Assembly: GCF_000278725.1 (NCBI RefSeq)
Contig: NZ_ALCA01000014.1
Location: forward strand, 1-32,043
Length of the DNA stretch: 32,043 bases
Origin: Actinomyces sp. ICM47
GTDB taxonomy: Bacteria; Actinomycetota; Actinomycetes; Actinomycetales; Actinomycetaceae
Direction: 5' to 3'
The notes under the pieces were generated by a model. The model was not told the DNA's origin and made no database searches. It was given only the letters and a program-made list of their open reading frames with translations. The number at the start of each line of letters is the position of its first letter. The stretch's first letter is position 1. The position numbers and the translations under genes are program-made. Below are positions 7,708 to 16,090 of the stretch, piece by piece.

Positions 7708-8505
7708 TCAGGCTTTCAGGGCCGCCTCGATGCCGACGACCACGGTCTGGCGGGCCGCAGAGGCTGCCTCAACGACGGCGGTCGGGTCCGTGGGCGCGTC
7801 GGCGAACGACAGGTCGGAAACGACCGACATGCCGGCGACGCGCACACCCAGGGCATGCAGGGTAAGGGCCTCCATGACGGTCGACATGCCCACGCAGTCA
7901 ACGCCGAGGCCCGCGAGGATCCGGGTTTCAGCCATCGTCTGGTACTCGGGGCCTCGCAGGATCGCGTAGACGCCCTCACGCTGGCACACACCGCGCAACG
8001 CATCCGTCATCTGAGCATCCCACACGGTCGACACGTCCAGGAACAGCGGGCCGTCGAAGGGCGAGGTGCCGCTGAGGTTCCCATGGTCAGTGATCGCCAT
8101 GACGTCACCCAGGTTCCAAGGCCGCAGACAGCCGTTCGCATTCGTGAGCACCGCGCGGCTGATCCCGGCAGCCGCAGCCGCGCGAACCAGGGCGGTGACG
8201 GGGCGGACACCCAGCCCCTCGTAGAGGTGCGTGCGCCCCGTGGCCACGAGGACTACTCCCCCGCTCGTCTCGTACGCGCGCAGCTCGCCGCCATGCCCGT
8301 CCGCAACCGGGGTGACGACGCCGGGGATCTCGCCCAGGGGCACGGTGGCCGCGGGGGCTCCCCAGGCCTCGTCGAGAGCGTCAGCCAGGCCTGAGCCGAG
8401 CACAACGAGGGCATCGGGACGTCCCGCGAGGTCAGTGAGGACCCGGGCAGCTGCCACGGCCTCGTCATCCAGGAGAGCCTGTGTGAAACGCGGGTCGACG
8501 CTCAT
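7708..8505 (-). CDS. punA: Purine nucleoside phosphorylase, trimeric class
   Basis: Phosphorolysis of purine (deoxy)nucleosides to base plus (deoxy)ribose-1-phosphate. The start is the ATG at 8503-8505, which overlaps the permease stop as ATGA; longer upstream readings run back through the permease gene. This gives 265 residues, normal for the class. Motifs: phosphate loop VLGSGL at 35-40, GRTHLYEG at 90-97, TNANGC at 121-126 (usually TNAAGG), RGPEYQTMAE at 184-193 and VGMSTV at 205-210. Oddity: by manual alignment, the base-recognition pair Glu201/Asn243 of human PNP is Gln189/Asp231 here. Family is secure, but the purine accepted could differ from hypoxanthine/guanine. Translationally coupled to the permease upstream. 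Confidence 0.9.
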   Translation of the reverse strand: MSVDPRFTQALLDDEAVAAARVLTDLAGRPDALVVLGSGLADALDEAWGAPAATVPLGEIPGVVTPVADGHGGELRAYETSGGVVLVATGRTHLYEGLGVRPVTALVRAAAAAGISRAVLTNANGCLRPWNLGDVMAITDHGNLSGTSPFDGPLFLDVSTVWDAQMTDALRGVCQREGVYAILRGPEYQTMAETRILAGLGVDCVGMSTVMEALTLHALGVRVAGMSVVSDLSFADAPTDPTAVVEAASAARQTVVVGIEAALKA

Positions 8506-9986
8506 TGCTCGCCTTTTTCCGCGCCCTGCGCGTACGTGCGCGAGGCCAGCTTCTCCTGCGCGCGCACGCGGCCCGCGCTGGTCACCCAGTAGCCGACGAA
8601 GCCCACGACCATCGCCAGGAGAATACCGATATTGGCACCCGCCCAATCGCCCTCGCGACCGCCCAGCGGGCCGAGGAGATAGCCCTGCCAGGACAGCCAG
8701 GAGGCGCTCGCATTGACGACGAGGCCCCAGCCCACCAGCGAACCAACGACCAGCGAGGCGACCGCGCCCCAGTTCACCGAGCCATAGCGGCCAGAGGGAG
8801 TAAAGAGCGAAGGCTCATCGTAGTCCTTGTGGCGCAGCGCGATGTCCGCCAGCATGACGCCGCCCCACGCGGCGATGACGACGCCCAGGGTCGTGAGGAA
8901 CGCCGTGAAGGGCGTCAGGAAGGAATCCGCGAAGAACACGACGACGATTGTCCCGACCGTCATGATCGTGCCGTCAATCGCGGTGGCCACCGGGCGCGAG
9001 ACGGGCACACCCGTGGCCAGCAGCGACAGGCCCGAGGAGTAGATGTCCATGACGATGCCGCCAATCAGGCCCAGGATCGCGACCAGTGCGAAGGGAATGA
9101 GGAACCAGGTCGGCAGCAGCGTGGTAAGCGCGCCGATCGGGTCGCCGCCGATGGCCTCGGACAGGGATTCGTCGGCCGAGCCGACCAGGAGGATACCGAA
9201 GAAGACCAGGATGACCGTGGGCAGCGCCGCGCCCACCGTCGTCCACCCGACCACGCCCTTCGTCGAGGCCTCGCGCGGCAGGTAGCGCGAGTAATCGGCG
9301 GCCGCGTTAATCCAACCGAAGCCAAAACCCACGAGGAGCATGCAGCCCGCTCCGAGCACCGCGGTCAGGGGTGCCGCGGGGCGCAAGGAGAGGACCGCGA
9401 AGTTGATTGTTGGAGCGACCAGCACCAGGTAGATGATCGTCAGGGCTGCAGTGGCCCACGTGATCCACGTCTGGACCTTCATGATCGCCTCGAAACCGAG
9501 GATGCCCGAGCCGGCCGCCAGAACGACGACGAGGATCAGGGCAAGGATCTGAGCGACGACGTGATTCGTAAAGCCCAGCGCCCCCATGACCGTGGCCGTG
9601 GCCTGGACGGCCATGATCGCCAGGAAGGTCTCCCAGCCCACCGTCAGGATCCACGAGATCGCGGCAGACACGCGGTTGCCGTTGAAGCCGAAGGCCGCGC
9701 GCGACAGCACAAGGGTCGGCGCGGAGCCGCGCTTGCCCGCAATCGCGATGAAGCCGCAGACCAGGAAGGACAGGGTCACGCCCACGAGGGACACGACGAT
9801 GGCCTGGGCGAGGGAGAGCCCGAAGCCGAGGACCCACGATCCCCACGAGATACCCAGGACCGAGATATTCGCCGCGAACCACGGCATGAACAGGTCGGAG
9901 GGTTTTCCCTTGCGATCGGATTCTGGAATGACGTCCAGGCCGGCCATTTCGACGGCCAGCGCGCCCGATGACTGCGGTTCGCTCAC
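8502..9986 (-). CDS. NCS1-family purine/cytosine permease
   Basis: Integral membrane importer, probably for a purine or cytosine-like base or nucleoside. The 494-residue protein has about 12 hydrophobic segments. Its N-terminal block IPESDRKGKPSDLFMPWFAAN is characteristic of cytosine/purine NCS1 permeases (CodB/Fcy group), and GFGFGWINAAADYSRYLPRE near the middle is the usual NCS1 signature. GTG start with TAGGAG seven bases upstream. The stop overlaps the ATG of punA (ATGA), so uptake and phosphorolysis are coupled. The FAH-family gene ends 64 bases upstream on the same strand and could be co-transcribed, although a possible -10 box (TAGGAT, 10028-10033) lies in the gap. Exact substrate not readable from sequence. 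Confidence 0.88.
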   Translation of the reverse strand: MSEPQSSGALAVEMAGLDVIPESDRKGKPSDLFMPWFAANISVLGISWGSWVLGFGLSLAQAIVVSLVGVTLSFLVCGFIAIAGKRGSAPTLVLSRAAFGFNGNRVSAAISWILTVGWETFLAIMAVQATATVMGALGFTNHVVAQILALILVVVLAAGSGILGFEAIMKVQTWITWATAALTIIYLVLVAPTINFAVLSLRPAAPLTAVLGAGCMLLVGFGFGWINAAADYSRYLPREASTKGVVGWTTVGAALPTVILVFFGILLVGSADESLSEAIGGDPIGALTTLLPTWFLIPFALVAILGLIGGIVMDIYSSGLSLLATGVPVSRPVATAIDGTIMTVGTIVVVFFADSFLTPFTAFLTTLGVVIAAWGGVMLADIALRHKDYDEPSLFTPSGRYGSVNWGAVASLVVGSLVGWGLVVNASASWLSWQGYLLGPLGGREGDWAGANIGILLAMVVGFVGYWVTSAGRVRAQEKLASRTYAQGAEKGEQ

Positions 9987-10050
9987 GGTGTGCTCCTATG
10001 TGACGGAGATATTGTCAGAACGACGTAATCCTATCACACAGGTCACACGT

Positions 10051-10818
10051 TCATGCTCGGACGACGGGATTCATCAGGCTCCCAATCCCCTCAATCTCGA
10101 TCTCCACGCGGTCACCCGCATCCACGCGCCCGCAGCCCGCGGGGGCACCCGTCACGATGACGTCGCCGGGCAGCAGCGTCATCTGGTGGGACACGTAGGA
10201 AACCAGCTCGAAGGGGCTCCAGATCATGTGTGCGGTCGAGCTGTCCTGCGCCTTCTCCCCATTCAGGTAGGAGCGGATCGCCAGGTTCGTGACGTCGAGG
10301 GTGGGATCGACCGTGATCCACGGACCCAGCGGGCAGGAGGTGTCGAAGGACTTGCCGCGCGCCCAGGGCCCGCCCGTCATCGCGTCGCGGGCGGTAACGT
10401 CGTTGGCGACCGTGTAGCCGAGAATCACCTGAGGCGCATCCGAGACACTCACGTCCTTGGCCAGGGACTTGATGACGATGGCGAGTTCGCCCTCGAAAGC
10501 CACCTCATCCGACCACGCGGGGATCGCAATCGGGTCGTCGGGCCCGATCACCGAGGTGTTGGCCTTCAGGAACATCGGCGGCTCGGGGCGCTCGTCGGCC
10601 GGAATCGGCGTATCCGAGTAGTTGTTGCCGATGCCCACGACCTTTGAGCGCGGGATTACCGGGGAGAGCAGCCGGACCTCATCCAGCTCGTAGATCTGGC
10701 CGGAAGGCTCCACCGGCGAGAACAGAGGGTCGCCCTTGAGGCCGACAATCCGCTTCGATCCCTCCTCGAGAGCACCATAGACCGGGTTCGTTCCATCGGA
10801 AAAACGTGCGATTCTCAT
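10051..10818 (-). CDS. Fumarylacetoacetate hydrolase (FAH) family protein
   Basis: Metal-dependent C-C hydrolase/decarboxylase fold, 255 residues. Seen: IGNNYSD at 63-69, PPMFLKANTSVIGP from 80, metal-binding FEGEL at 108-112 (E109, E111), GYTVANDVTARD from 134 with D140, and a DT...GPW segment from 159. Many family members have a histidine after the NY motif (NYxxH), which serves as a lid or catalytic residue; here the sequence is NNYSDTP without it. In many actinobacteria a gene of this family lies near gltX; here about 4 kb of other genes separate them. Substrate unknown; oxaloacetate or acylpyruvate activity is possible. TAGGCT lies six bases before the ATG and no ribosome site is visible, so the mRNA is probably leaderless. 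Confidence 0.85.
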   Translation of the reverse strand: MRIARFSDGTNPVYGALEEGSKRIVGLKGDPLFSPVEPSGQIYELDEVRLLSPVIPRSKVVGIGNNYSDTPIPADERPEPPMFLKANTSVIGPDDPIAIPAWSDEVAFEGELAIVIKSLAKDVSVSDAPQVILGYTVANDVTARDAMTGGPWARGKSFDTSCPLGPWITVDPTLDVTNLAIRSYLNGEKAQDSSTAHMIWSPFELVSYVSHQMTLLPGDVIVTGAPAGCGRVDAGDRVEIEIEGIGSLMNPVVRA

Positions 10819-10824
10819 GGCAGT

Positions 10825-10830
10825 AGCCTA
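10825..10830 (-). promoter_or_regulatory. -10 box for leaderless FAH-family gene
   Basis: TAGGCT on the minus strand lies exactly six bases before the ATG at 10818, with no Shine-Dalgarno sequence between. This spacing puts the transcription start at or next to the A of the ATG. Confidence 0.55.
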
Positions 10831-10929
10831 ACCCGCGAGCAGCCCAGCGTCGGGTGAAGCGCCGACGGTTTCGAGGCCTCGGCGAGGATAGGAGGTAGAC
10901 GAGGCCGGGGAACGGAGGCGGGAATGACG

Positions 10930-10962
10930 CGAGTCCGGCACGCGAGGGGCGTGCCGGACTCG
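10930..10962 (-). terminator. Terminator hairpin of the alanine symporter gene
   Basis: A perfect 14-base inverted repeat (10930-10943 and 10949-10962) with a 5-base loop lies about 60 bases past the symporter stop at 11021. No T run follows. The rest of 10819-11020 holds one GACGAGGCCGGGG copy (10898-10910) and no gene I can see. Confidence 0.75.
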
Positions 10963-11020
10963 GAGAGGCGTCGGGTGAGTGAGGCACAAAGTGTGCCCCG
11001 CGGACCCGATTTTCTCTCTG

Positions 11021-12505
11021 TTAGTGCTTCTTGTTCTTGGGGCGCCTCCAGACGTTACCCGGGACATCGCGCGGCAGGAGCGGGTTGTTGTGGCCGACGA
11101 AGACGGGATCCTCGATGCCAGCCTTGCGCTGCGCTTGGTAGTCCTTGAGCGCGCCAACGACCCAACGCGACAGGAAGATGAGGGCGACCAAGTTGGTGAT
11201 CGTCATGACCGCCATCGCGATGTCGACGGCATTCCACACGACGTCCAGGCTCAGCAGCGCGCCGACCGTGGCCGACACGACACACACGACGCGCACGGTC
11301 CAGGTCGCCCAGGACGCGTCCCCAAAGACGAAGGACATGTTCGTGTCGGAGTAGACGTAGGCCGCGATCACCGAGGAGTAGGCCAGGACGAAGATCAGGA
11401 TGGCCATGGGTACGATCGTCCAGGCACCCAGCTCGTTGGCGACAGCCAGGGTCGTCAGGTTCGAGGGATCCACGCCGTCGCCGCCCCACACCTCGGGACC
11501 CGCGAGCAGGATGACGAAGGCGGTCGCGGTGCACACGACGATGGTGTCGATGAAGACGCCCAGGGACTGGATGAGGCCCTGGCGCACCGGGTGCGACACG
11601 GTCGCGGTCGCAGCGGCGTTGGGAGCGGTACCCTGGCCGGCCTCGTTGGAGAAGAGGCCGCGCTTGGTGCCGTTGATCATCGCGGCGACGATGCCGCCGC
11701 CCAGGCCACCGACCGTCGCCTGGGCGGAGAAGGCGGAGGTGAAAATCTGGCCGAGCACAGTGCCGAACTGCGAGAGGTTCATCAGGCAGATGATCGCAAC
11801 CATGATGACGTAGATCGTTGCCATGATCGGGGCCATCCACTCAGTGACGCGCGCGACGGTGCGGATGCCACCGAAGATGACCATCGCTGAGAAGACGAAG
11901 ATCAGGCCAGCGATCGTCAGCTGCGCGGCCGAGAAGCCACCGGCCCCCTGGAGGGGCTGCTTAGCGGCCTCGCCGAAGGCGCTGGTCAGCGTGCCCGCGA
12001 TGGCGTTGGACTGCACGGAGGTGATGACGATACCGCAGGTCACGACGGTGATGACGGCGAAGATATTGGCCAGCACGCGGTTTTTCATGCCGCGCTTCAT
12101 GTAGTAGGCGGGGCCGCCGCGAAAGGAGCCGTCGGAGTGCTTGACCTTGAAGATCTGGGCGAGCGTCGCCTCGAAGAATGCGGTGCCCATGCCGACCAGG
12201 GCAACGACCCACATCCAGAAGATCGCGCCGGGACCACCCATGAGGAGGGCGGCGGCCACGCCGAACACGTTGCCGATACCCACGCGCGCGGCCAGCGAAA
12301 TCGCGAAAGCCTGGAAGGACGAGATGCCGCCGTCCGCGCCTTTGCGCGACCCCAGGACGGTGCGGATCATCTCCGGGAAGAGGCGCACCTGCACGAAAAG
12401 GGAACGGGCCGTCAGGAACAGGCCCACCCCGATCAGGACGTAAATCGTCACGTTCAACGTGATCCAGTCGGCGATGGCCTTTTCAAGCAAGGCGAATTGT
12501 TCCAC
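11021..12505 (-). CDS. Alanine or glycine:cation symporter (AGCS family)
   Basis: Sodium- or proton-coupled uptake of alanine/glycine across the cytoplasmic membrane. The 494-residue protein has about 11 hydrophobic segments and clear AGCS blocks: GISSFQAFAISLAARVGIGN (N-terminal signature), GGPGAIFWMW, FRGGPAYYMKRG, and the SNEAGQGTAPNAAA block. The start is GTG (12503-12505), with GGGAGG about five bases upstream. It ends with a basic tail (RRPKNKKH). It is divergent from the helicase gene and has its own terminator downstream, so it is a single-gene unit. Confidence 0.92.
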   Translation of the reverse strand: MEQFALLEKAIADWITLNVTIYVLIGVGLFLTARSLFVQVRLFPEMIRTVLGSRKGADGGISSFQAFAISLAARVGIGNVFGVAAALLMGGPGAIFWMWVVALVGMGTAFFEATLAQIFKVKHSDGSFRGGPAYYMKRGMKNRVLANIFAVITVVTCGIVITSVQSNAIAGTLTSAFGEAAKQPLQGAGGFSAAQLTIAGLIFVFSAMVIFGGIRTVARVTEWMAPIMATIYVIMVAIICLMNLSQFGTVLGQIFTSAFSAQATVGGLGGGIVAAMINGTKRGLFSNEAGQGTAPNAAATATVSHPVRQGLIQSLGVFIDTIVVCTATAFVILLAGPEVWGGDGVDPSNLTTLAVANELGAWTIVPMAILIFVLAYSSVIAAYVYSDTNMSFVFGDASWATWTVRVVCVVSATVGALLSLDVVWNAVDIAMAVMTITNLVALIFLSRWVVGALKDYQAQRKAGIEDPVFVGHNNPLLPRDVPGNVWRRPKNKKH

Positions 12506-12758
12506 AGGAACCTCCCGGGGTGTCTATCGACGAGGCCGTGGTTGCGTCGCGGGGCCTCGCGCACTTCGCGGGACGCGCCCGCGCGCTGTAATGGGACCCG
12601 TTCATCTTGCCACAGGGCTTCGCGCCTGGCAGGCGACGTCTCGCCGTGCGCCCACCCGCGCGCGTCCGCCTGACCGGTCCCGGCCTCGTCGATGAGCTGC
12701 GGGAAGGGCCCGGCGGTGCGGGGACGCAGACGGAGGCGGGGTCTGGGACAATGGGGGT
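12506..12758. other. Divergent intergenic region, symporter/helicase
   Basis: This 253-base gap holds the symporter ribosome site next to 12505 and two imperfect inverted copies of the recurring motif (GACGAGGCCGTGG near 12529-12541 and CCCGGCCTCGTC at 12679-12690). A possible -10 GACAAT (12747-12752) lies six bases before the helicase ATG, with no ribosome site, so the helicase mRNA may also be leaderless. I find no gene here. Confidence 0.5.
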
Positions 12759-15509
12759 ATGAGCGCGACTTTGAACGAGATCCTGGACGACCTGGAGGAC
12801 GCGGGCCAGCTGAGGGACGACGACGCCCTGTACGAGGCCTTCACGTCCTGGGCCGAGGGAACCGGGCGTCCGCTCTACCCCCATCAGGAAGAGGCCCTGG
12901 TGGAGATCCTCGCGGGCAACCACGTCATCGCGGCAACCCCCACGGGTTCGGGTAAGTCAATGATCGCGCTCGCCGCGCACTTCACGTCGATGGCGCATGG
13001 GGGCCGCTCGTACTACACGGCACCACTCAAGGCCCTGGTGTCGGAGAAGTTTTTTGACCTGGTGTCCCTGTTCGGCGCGGACAACGTCGGCATGGTGACC
13101 GGCGATGTCTCGCTGAATGCCGACGCGCCCATCATCTGCTGCACGGCCGAGATCCTGGCGAATCAGTCGCTGCGCGAGGGGCCCACGCTGGACGCGGACA
13201 TGATCGTCATGGACGAGTTCCACTTCTACGGGGATCGCCAGCGCGGCTGGGCGTGGCAGGTGCCGCTCCTGGAGCTGCGGACCCCGCAGGTGGTGGCGAT
13301 GAGCGCGACGCTGGGCGACACGACGCGTTTCGAGCGCGCGTGGAAGGAACGCACCGGGCGCGACGTGTCCCTCATCGACGACGCGGAACGTCCCGTGCCC
13401 CTCGAGTTCGAGTACGTCGTGGACCGCCTGCCCGACACGGTTGAGCGTCTGCTGGGCGAGGGCCGTTGGCCCGTCTACATCGTGCACTTCTCCCAGCGCG
13501 ACGCGGTCGCCACCGCGCAGTCGTTTGACCGTTCCTCGCTGATTTCGCCCGAGCAGAAGAAGGCAATCGCCGCGCAGCTGGCGGGCGTGTCGTTTACGAA
13601 GGGCTTCGGGCAGACCCTCAAGTCGCTGCTCGCGCAGGGCATCGGCGTGCACCACGCGGGCATGCTGCCGCGCTACCGTCGCCTCGTCGAGCGCCTCACG
13701 CAGGCGGGCCTGCTGCCAATCGTGTGCGGCACGGACACCCTGGGCGTGGGCATCAACGTGCCGATCCGCACGGTGCTGATGACGTCGCTCGTGAAGTACG
13801 ACGGTCGGCGCATGCGCCACGTGAGCGCGCGCGAGTTCCACCAGATCGCGGGTCGCGCGGGCCGCGCCGGCTTCGACACGGTCGGTTTCGTGCGCGTCCT
13901 GGCACCCGAGCACGAGGTCGACGCCGCCCGCGAGCGCGCACGACTGAGCGCCGCTCAGGAGGCCGCACGCGACGCGCGCGAGGCCAAGCGGGCCGCGAAG
14001 AAATCCGCGAAGAAGCGCAAGGGCCCCGGCGCGGGCGAGATCTCGTGGACGCGCTCGACGTTCGAGCGCCTGGTGGACGCCGCCCCCGAGCAGCTCACGA
14101 GCCGTTTTGAGATGACGCACGCGATGGTCCTCAACGTGCTGGCCGGGGCACCCGCGGCTGGGCGAGACCCGGGCGAGCACCTCGTGTGGCTGGCGCGTAA
14201 CAACGACGATCCACCCACGGATCGCAACCCGCACCTGCGCCGCCTGGGTGAGATCTACACGTCGATGAAGCAGGCGGGCGTCGTCGAGCATGTCTCTTCT
14301 GCTGAGGCCTCGGCGTCGGGTGAGCCTCGCCTGCGCGCGGCCACCGACCTGCCGGATGACTTCGCGCTCAACCAGCCGCTCTCCCCCTTCGCGCTGGCGG
14401 CGCTCGAGCTGCTGGACCCGGACTCCCCGACTTTCGCCCTGGACGTCGTGTCGGTCATCGAGTCGGTCCTGGAAGACCCGCGCCCACTCCTGTTCGCGCA
14501 GGAGAAGGCGGCGCGCGCCGAGGCCGTGGCCGCGATGAAGGCGCAGGGCATGGAGTACGACGAGCGCATGGCCGCCCTGGAGGAGGTCACGTGGCCGCGC
14601 CCGCTGGCCGATCTGCTGGGGGACGCGTTCGCGGTGTACCTGCACGCGAACCCGTGGATCGAGGACCAGGAGATTTCCCCGAAGTCGGTCGTGCGCGAGA
14701 TGATCGAGAACGCGCTGACCTTCACGGGGATCGTGGGCCGCTACGACGTGGGCCGCTCCGAGGGCATCGTGCTGCGCTACCTGACGGACGCGTACCGAGC
14801 ACTGCGCCAGATCGTGCCGGACGAGCTGATGAACGACGAGCTGCGCTCGATCATTGCGTGGCTGTCCGCCCTGATCCGCGCGGTCGACTCCTCGCTGCTG
14901 GACGAGTGGGAGGCCATGTCCACGGGCCAGGCCCTCCCCGCGTCCGATGGCGACGGCACGGAGGGCGCGGAGCTGGCGTTTGGCGCGCGGGAGGACGGGA
15001 CAGTTCCCTTCAGCACGAACCGTCACGCGTTCCGCACGGCAATCCGTGGCGCACTGTTCGAGCGCGTGGAGGCGATGAGCCGCGACAACGTCGAGGCCTT
15101 GGCGCGCCTGGACGAGGCCTCGCGCACCCCGGTGGTCGCACCGTGGGGCGAGGACGAGTGGGACACGGTGCTCGAGCGCTACTGGGCGGAGCACGAGTGG
15201 ATCGGCATCGACCAGCGTGCGCGCGCCCTGTCGCTGTGTTCGCTGAACGAGGCCCCGACCCGCGAGGACGTGCTGGAGCTGGCCCCCGCTACTGTGTCGT
15301 CGGATGTCGAGCGCGCCCAGGTGGCGCGCATCGAGGTGATCGCGGACGCGGTCGATCAGGCTGCGGTCGGCACGTTCTGGCTGGCCACGCAGACCCTGTT
15401 CGACCCCGAGGAGGACATGGACTGGCGCATCGTCGCCCTCGTGGACGTACCCGCCTCGGACGAGGCGAACCGCGTCGCCCTGGCGACGGTCACCGTCGGG
15501 GCGCGATAG
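12759..15509 (+). CDS. DEAD/DEAH-box (Ski2-like) helicase with long C-terminal region
   Basis: ATP-dependent nucleic-acid helicase, 916 residues. Motifs in order: Q-like region YPHQEEALVEIL at 40-51, Walker A ATPTGSGKS at 59-67, motif II DEFHFYGD at 152-159 (DEFH rather than DEAD), motif III SATLGD at 182-187, then GVHHAGMLPRYR, GTDTLGVGINVP and motif VI QIAGRAGRAG at 362-371. The H(H/K)AGMLP and GTDTLAxGxN blocks point to the Ski2/Mtr4/HelY side of superfamily 2. A Lys/Ala-rich linker (about 387-424) separates the helicase core from a long C-terminal region that I take, without certainty, to be the DUF3516 domain of actinobacterial helicases. RNA handling is plausible but unproven. Single gene, convergent with the VOC gene. 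Confidence 0.88.
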   Translation: MSATLNEILDDLEDAGQLRDDDALYEAFTSWAEGTGRPLYPHQEEALVEILAGNHVIAATPTGSGKSMIALAAHFTSMAHGGRSYYTAPLKALVSEKFFDLVSLFGADNVGMVTGDVSLNADAPIICCTAEILANQSLREGPTLDADMIVMDEFHFYGDRQRGWAWQVPLLELRTPQVVAMSATLGDTTRFERAWKERTGRDVSLIDDAERPVPLEFEYVVDRLPDTVERLLGEGRWPVYIVHFSQRDAVATAQSFDRSSLISPEQKKAIAAQLAGVSFTKGFGQTLKSLLAQGIGVHHAGMLPRYRRLVERLTQAGLLPIVCGTDTLGVGINVPIRTVLMTSLVKYDGRRMRHVSAREFHQIAGRAGRAGFDTVGFVRVLAPEHEVDAARERARLSAAQEAARDAREAKRAAKKSAKKRKGPGAGEISWTRSTFERLVDAAPEQLTSRFEMTHAMVLNVLAGAPAAGRDPGEHLVWLARNNDDPPTDRNPHLRRLGEIYTSMKQAGVVEHVSSAEASASGEPRLRAATDLPDDFALNQPLSPFALAALELLDPDSPTFALDVVSVIESVLEDPRPLLFAQEKAARAEAVAAMKAQGMEYDERMAALEEVTWPRPLADLLGDAFAVYLHANPWIEDQEISPKSVVREMIENALTFTGIVGRYDVGRSEGIVLRYLTDAYRALRQIVPDELMNDELRSIIAWLSALIRAVDSSLLDEWEAMSTGQALPASDGDGTEGAELAFGAREDGTVPFSTNRHAFRTAIRGALFERVEAMSRDNVEALARLDEASRTPVVAPWGEDEWDTVLERYWAEHEWIGIDQRARALSLCSLNEAPTREDVLELAPATVSSDVERAQVARIEVIADAVDQAAVGTFWLATQTLFDPEEDMDWRIVALVDVPASDEANRVALATVTVGAR

Positions 15510-15608
15510 GTTCGTCCAAATTCGAGGAGCACCACAGCGTCGTCGTTGTAGCGATTCGGATGAGTCGGGAGGAAGCAACACGGGTGGCCGTGGTCCCAGC
15601 CATCCGAG

Positions 15609-16037
15609 TTATCCTCGCAGAGCGGGTCTCTCGCCGATTTCCTGCTGGAGGCGCAGCAGGTAGCCGTCGGGATCCTGGATGAGGAACTGGCGGACGCCGA
15701 TTTCAATATCTCCCGCCCGGTACCACTTCTCTTCGGGTTCGACGAAGATCGGCCATCCTGCCTCTGTGATGCGCTGCAACGTGCCGTCCAGATTGTCGAC
15801 CTGAACCTCGAAGTTGATACCCCGACCAAGGGGGAACTCAAGGGGACCTGTCGCCCACGTCCTCCCGCGGTCGATCTGGTCGAGCATCAGGTGCGCGTTA
15901 CCCAGGACGAGGTAGCCGAATCCTTCCTCAGGCCGCTCGTAGCGGAGGGAAAAACCGACGAGGTCGCACCAAAAACGGCGCGATGCCTCGTAATCGGTGA
16001 CGACAAGTTCAGGAACAAGCCCGGGTTCACTGGTCAT
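15609..16037 (-). CDS. VOC-superfamily protein, glyoxalase/bleomycin-resistance type
   Basis: A 142-residue single-copy vicinal oxygen chelate fold. LVPELVVTDYEASRRFW opens the beta-alpha unit, LVLGNAHLMLDQ and INFEVQVDNLD follow, and QDPDGYLLRLQQEIG closes the fold as in bleomycin-binding relatives. Such proteins bind bleomycin, bind a small ligand or act as metal-dependent lyases; the sequence does not decide between these. Resistance should not be assumed. TAGAGT (16044-16049) lies six bases before the ATG, with no ribosome site, so a leaderless transcript is likely. The 99 bases between its stop and the helicase stop contain nothing I can name. Confidence 0.8.
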   Translation of the reverse strand: MTSEPGLVPELVVTDYEASRRFWCDLVGFSLRYERPEEGFGYLVLGNAHLMLDQIDRGRTWATGPLEFPLGRGINFEVQVDNLDGTLQRITEAGWPIFVEPEEKWYRAGDIEIGVRQFLIQDPDGYLLRLQQEIGERPALRG

Positions 16038-16043
16038 AGCCCC

Positions 16044-16049
16044 ACTCTA
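16044..16049 (-). promoter_or_regulatory. -10 box for leaderless VOC gene
   Basis: TAGAGT on the minus strand lies six bases upstream of the ATG at 16037, giving a transcription start at the initiation codon. Confidence 0.5.
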
Positions 16050-16051
16050 GT

Positions 16052-16067
16052 GGTCTCGGACGAGACC
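16052..16067 (-). terminator. Small hairpin downstream of the Pr6Pr gene
   Basis: GGTCTC (16052-16057) and GAGACC (16062-16067) form a 6-base stem with a 4-base loop, 23 bases past the Pr6Pr stop. No T run. A weak terminator, also lying next to the VOC promoter. Confidence 0.4.
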
Positions 16068-16090
16068 GTGTCAGGGAGATGCGCAGACCG

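Noticed and set aside
12957..15581. An 874-codon open frame on the minus strand, opposite the helicase
   Set aside because: Same reason: a shadow of a conserved helicase with all motifs on the plus strand; the antisense protein has no recognisable features.
15510..15608. An open minus-strand frame through the gap between the helicase and VOC stops
   Set aside because: It only continues out of shadow frames of both neighbours, with no start, ribosome site or recognisable motif of its own.
15609..16037. Calling the VOC gene an antibiotic-resistance gene
   Set aside because: The fold covers many activities; no residue visible here is specific for bleomycin binding.
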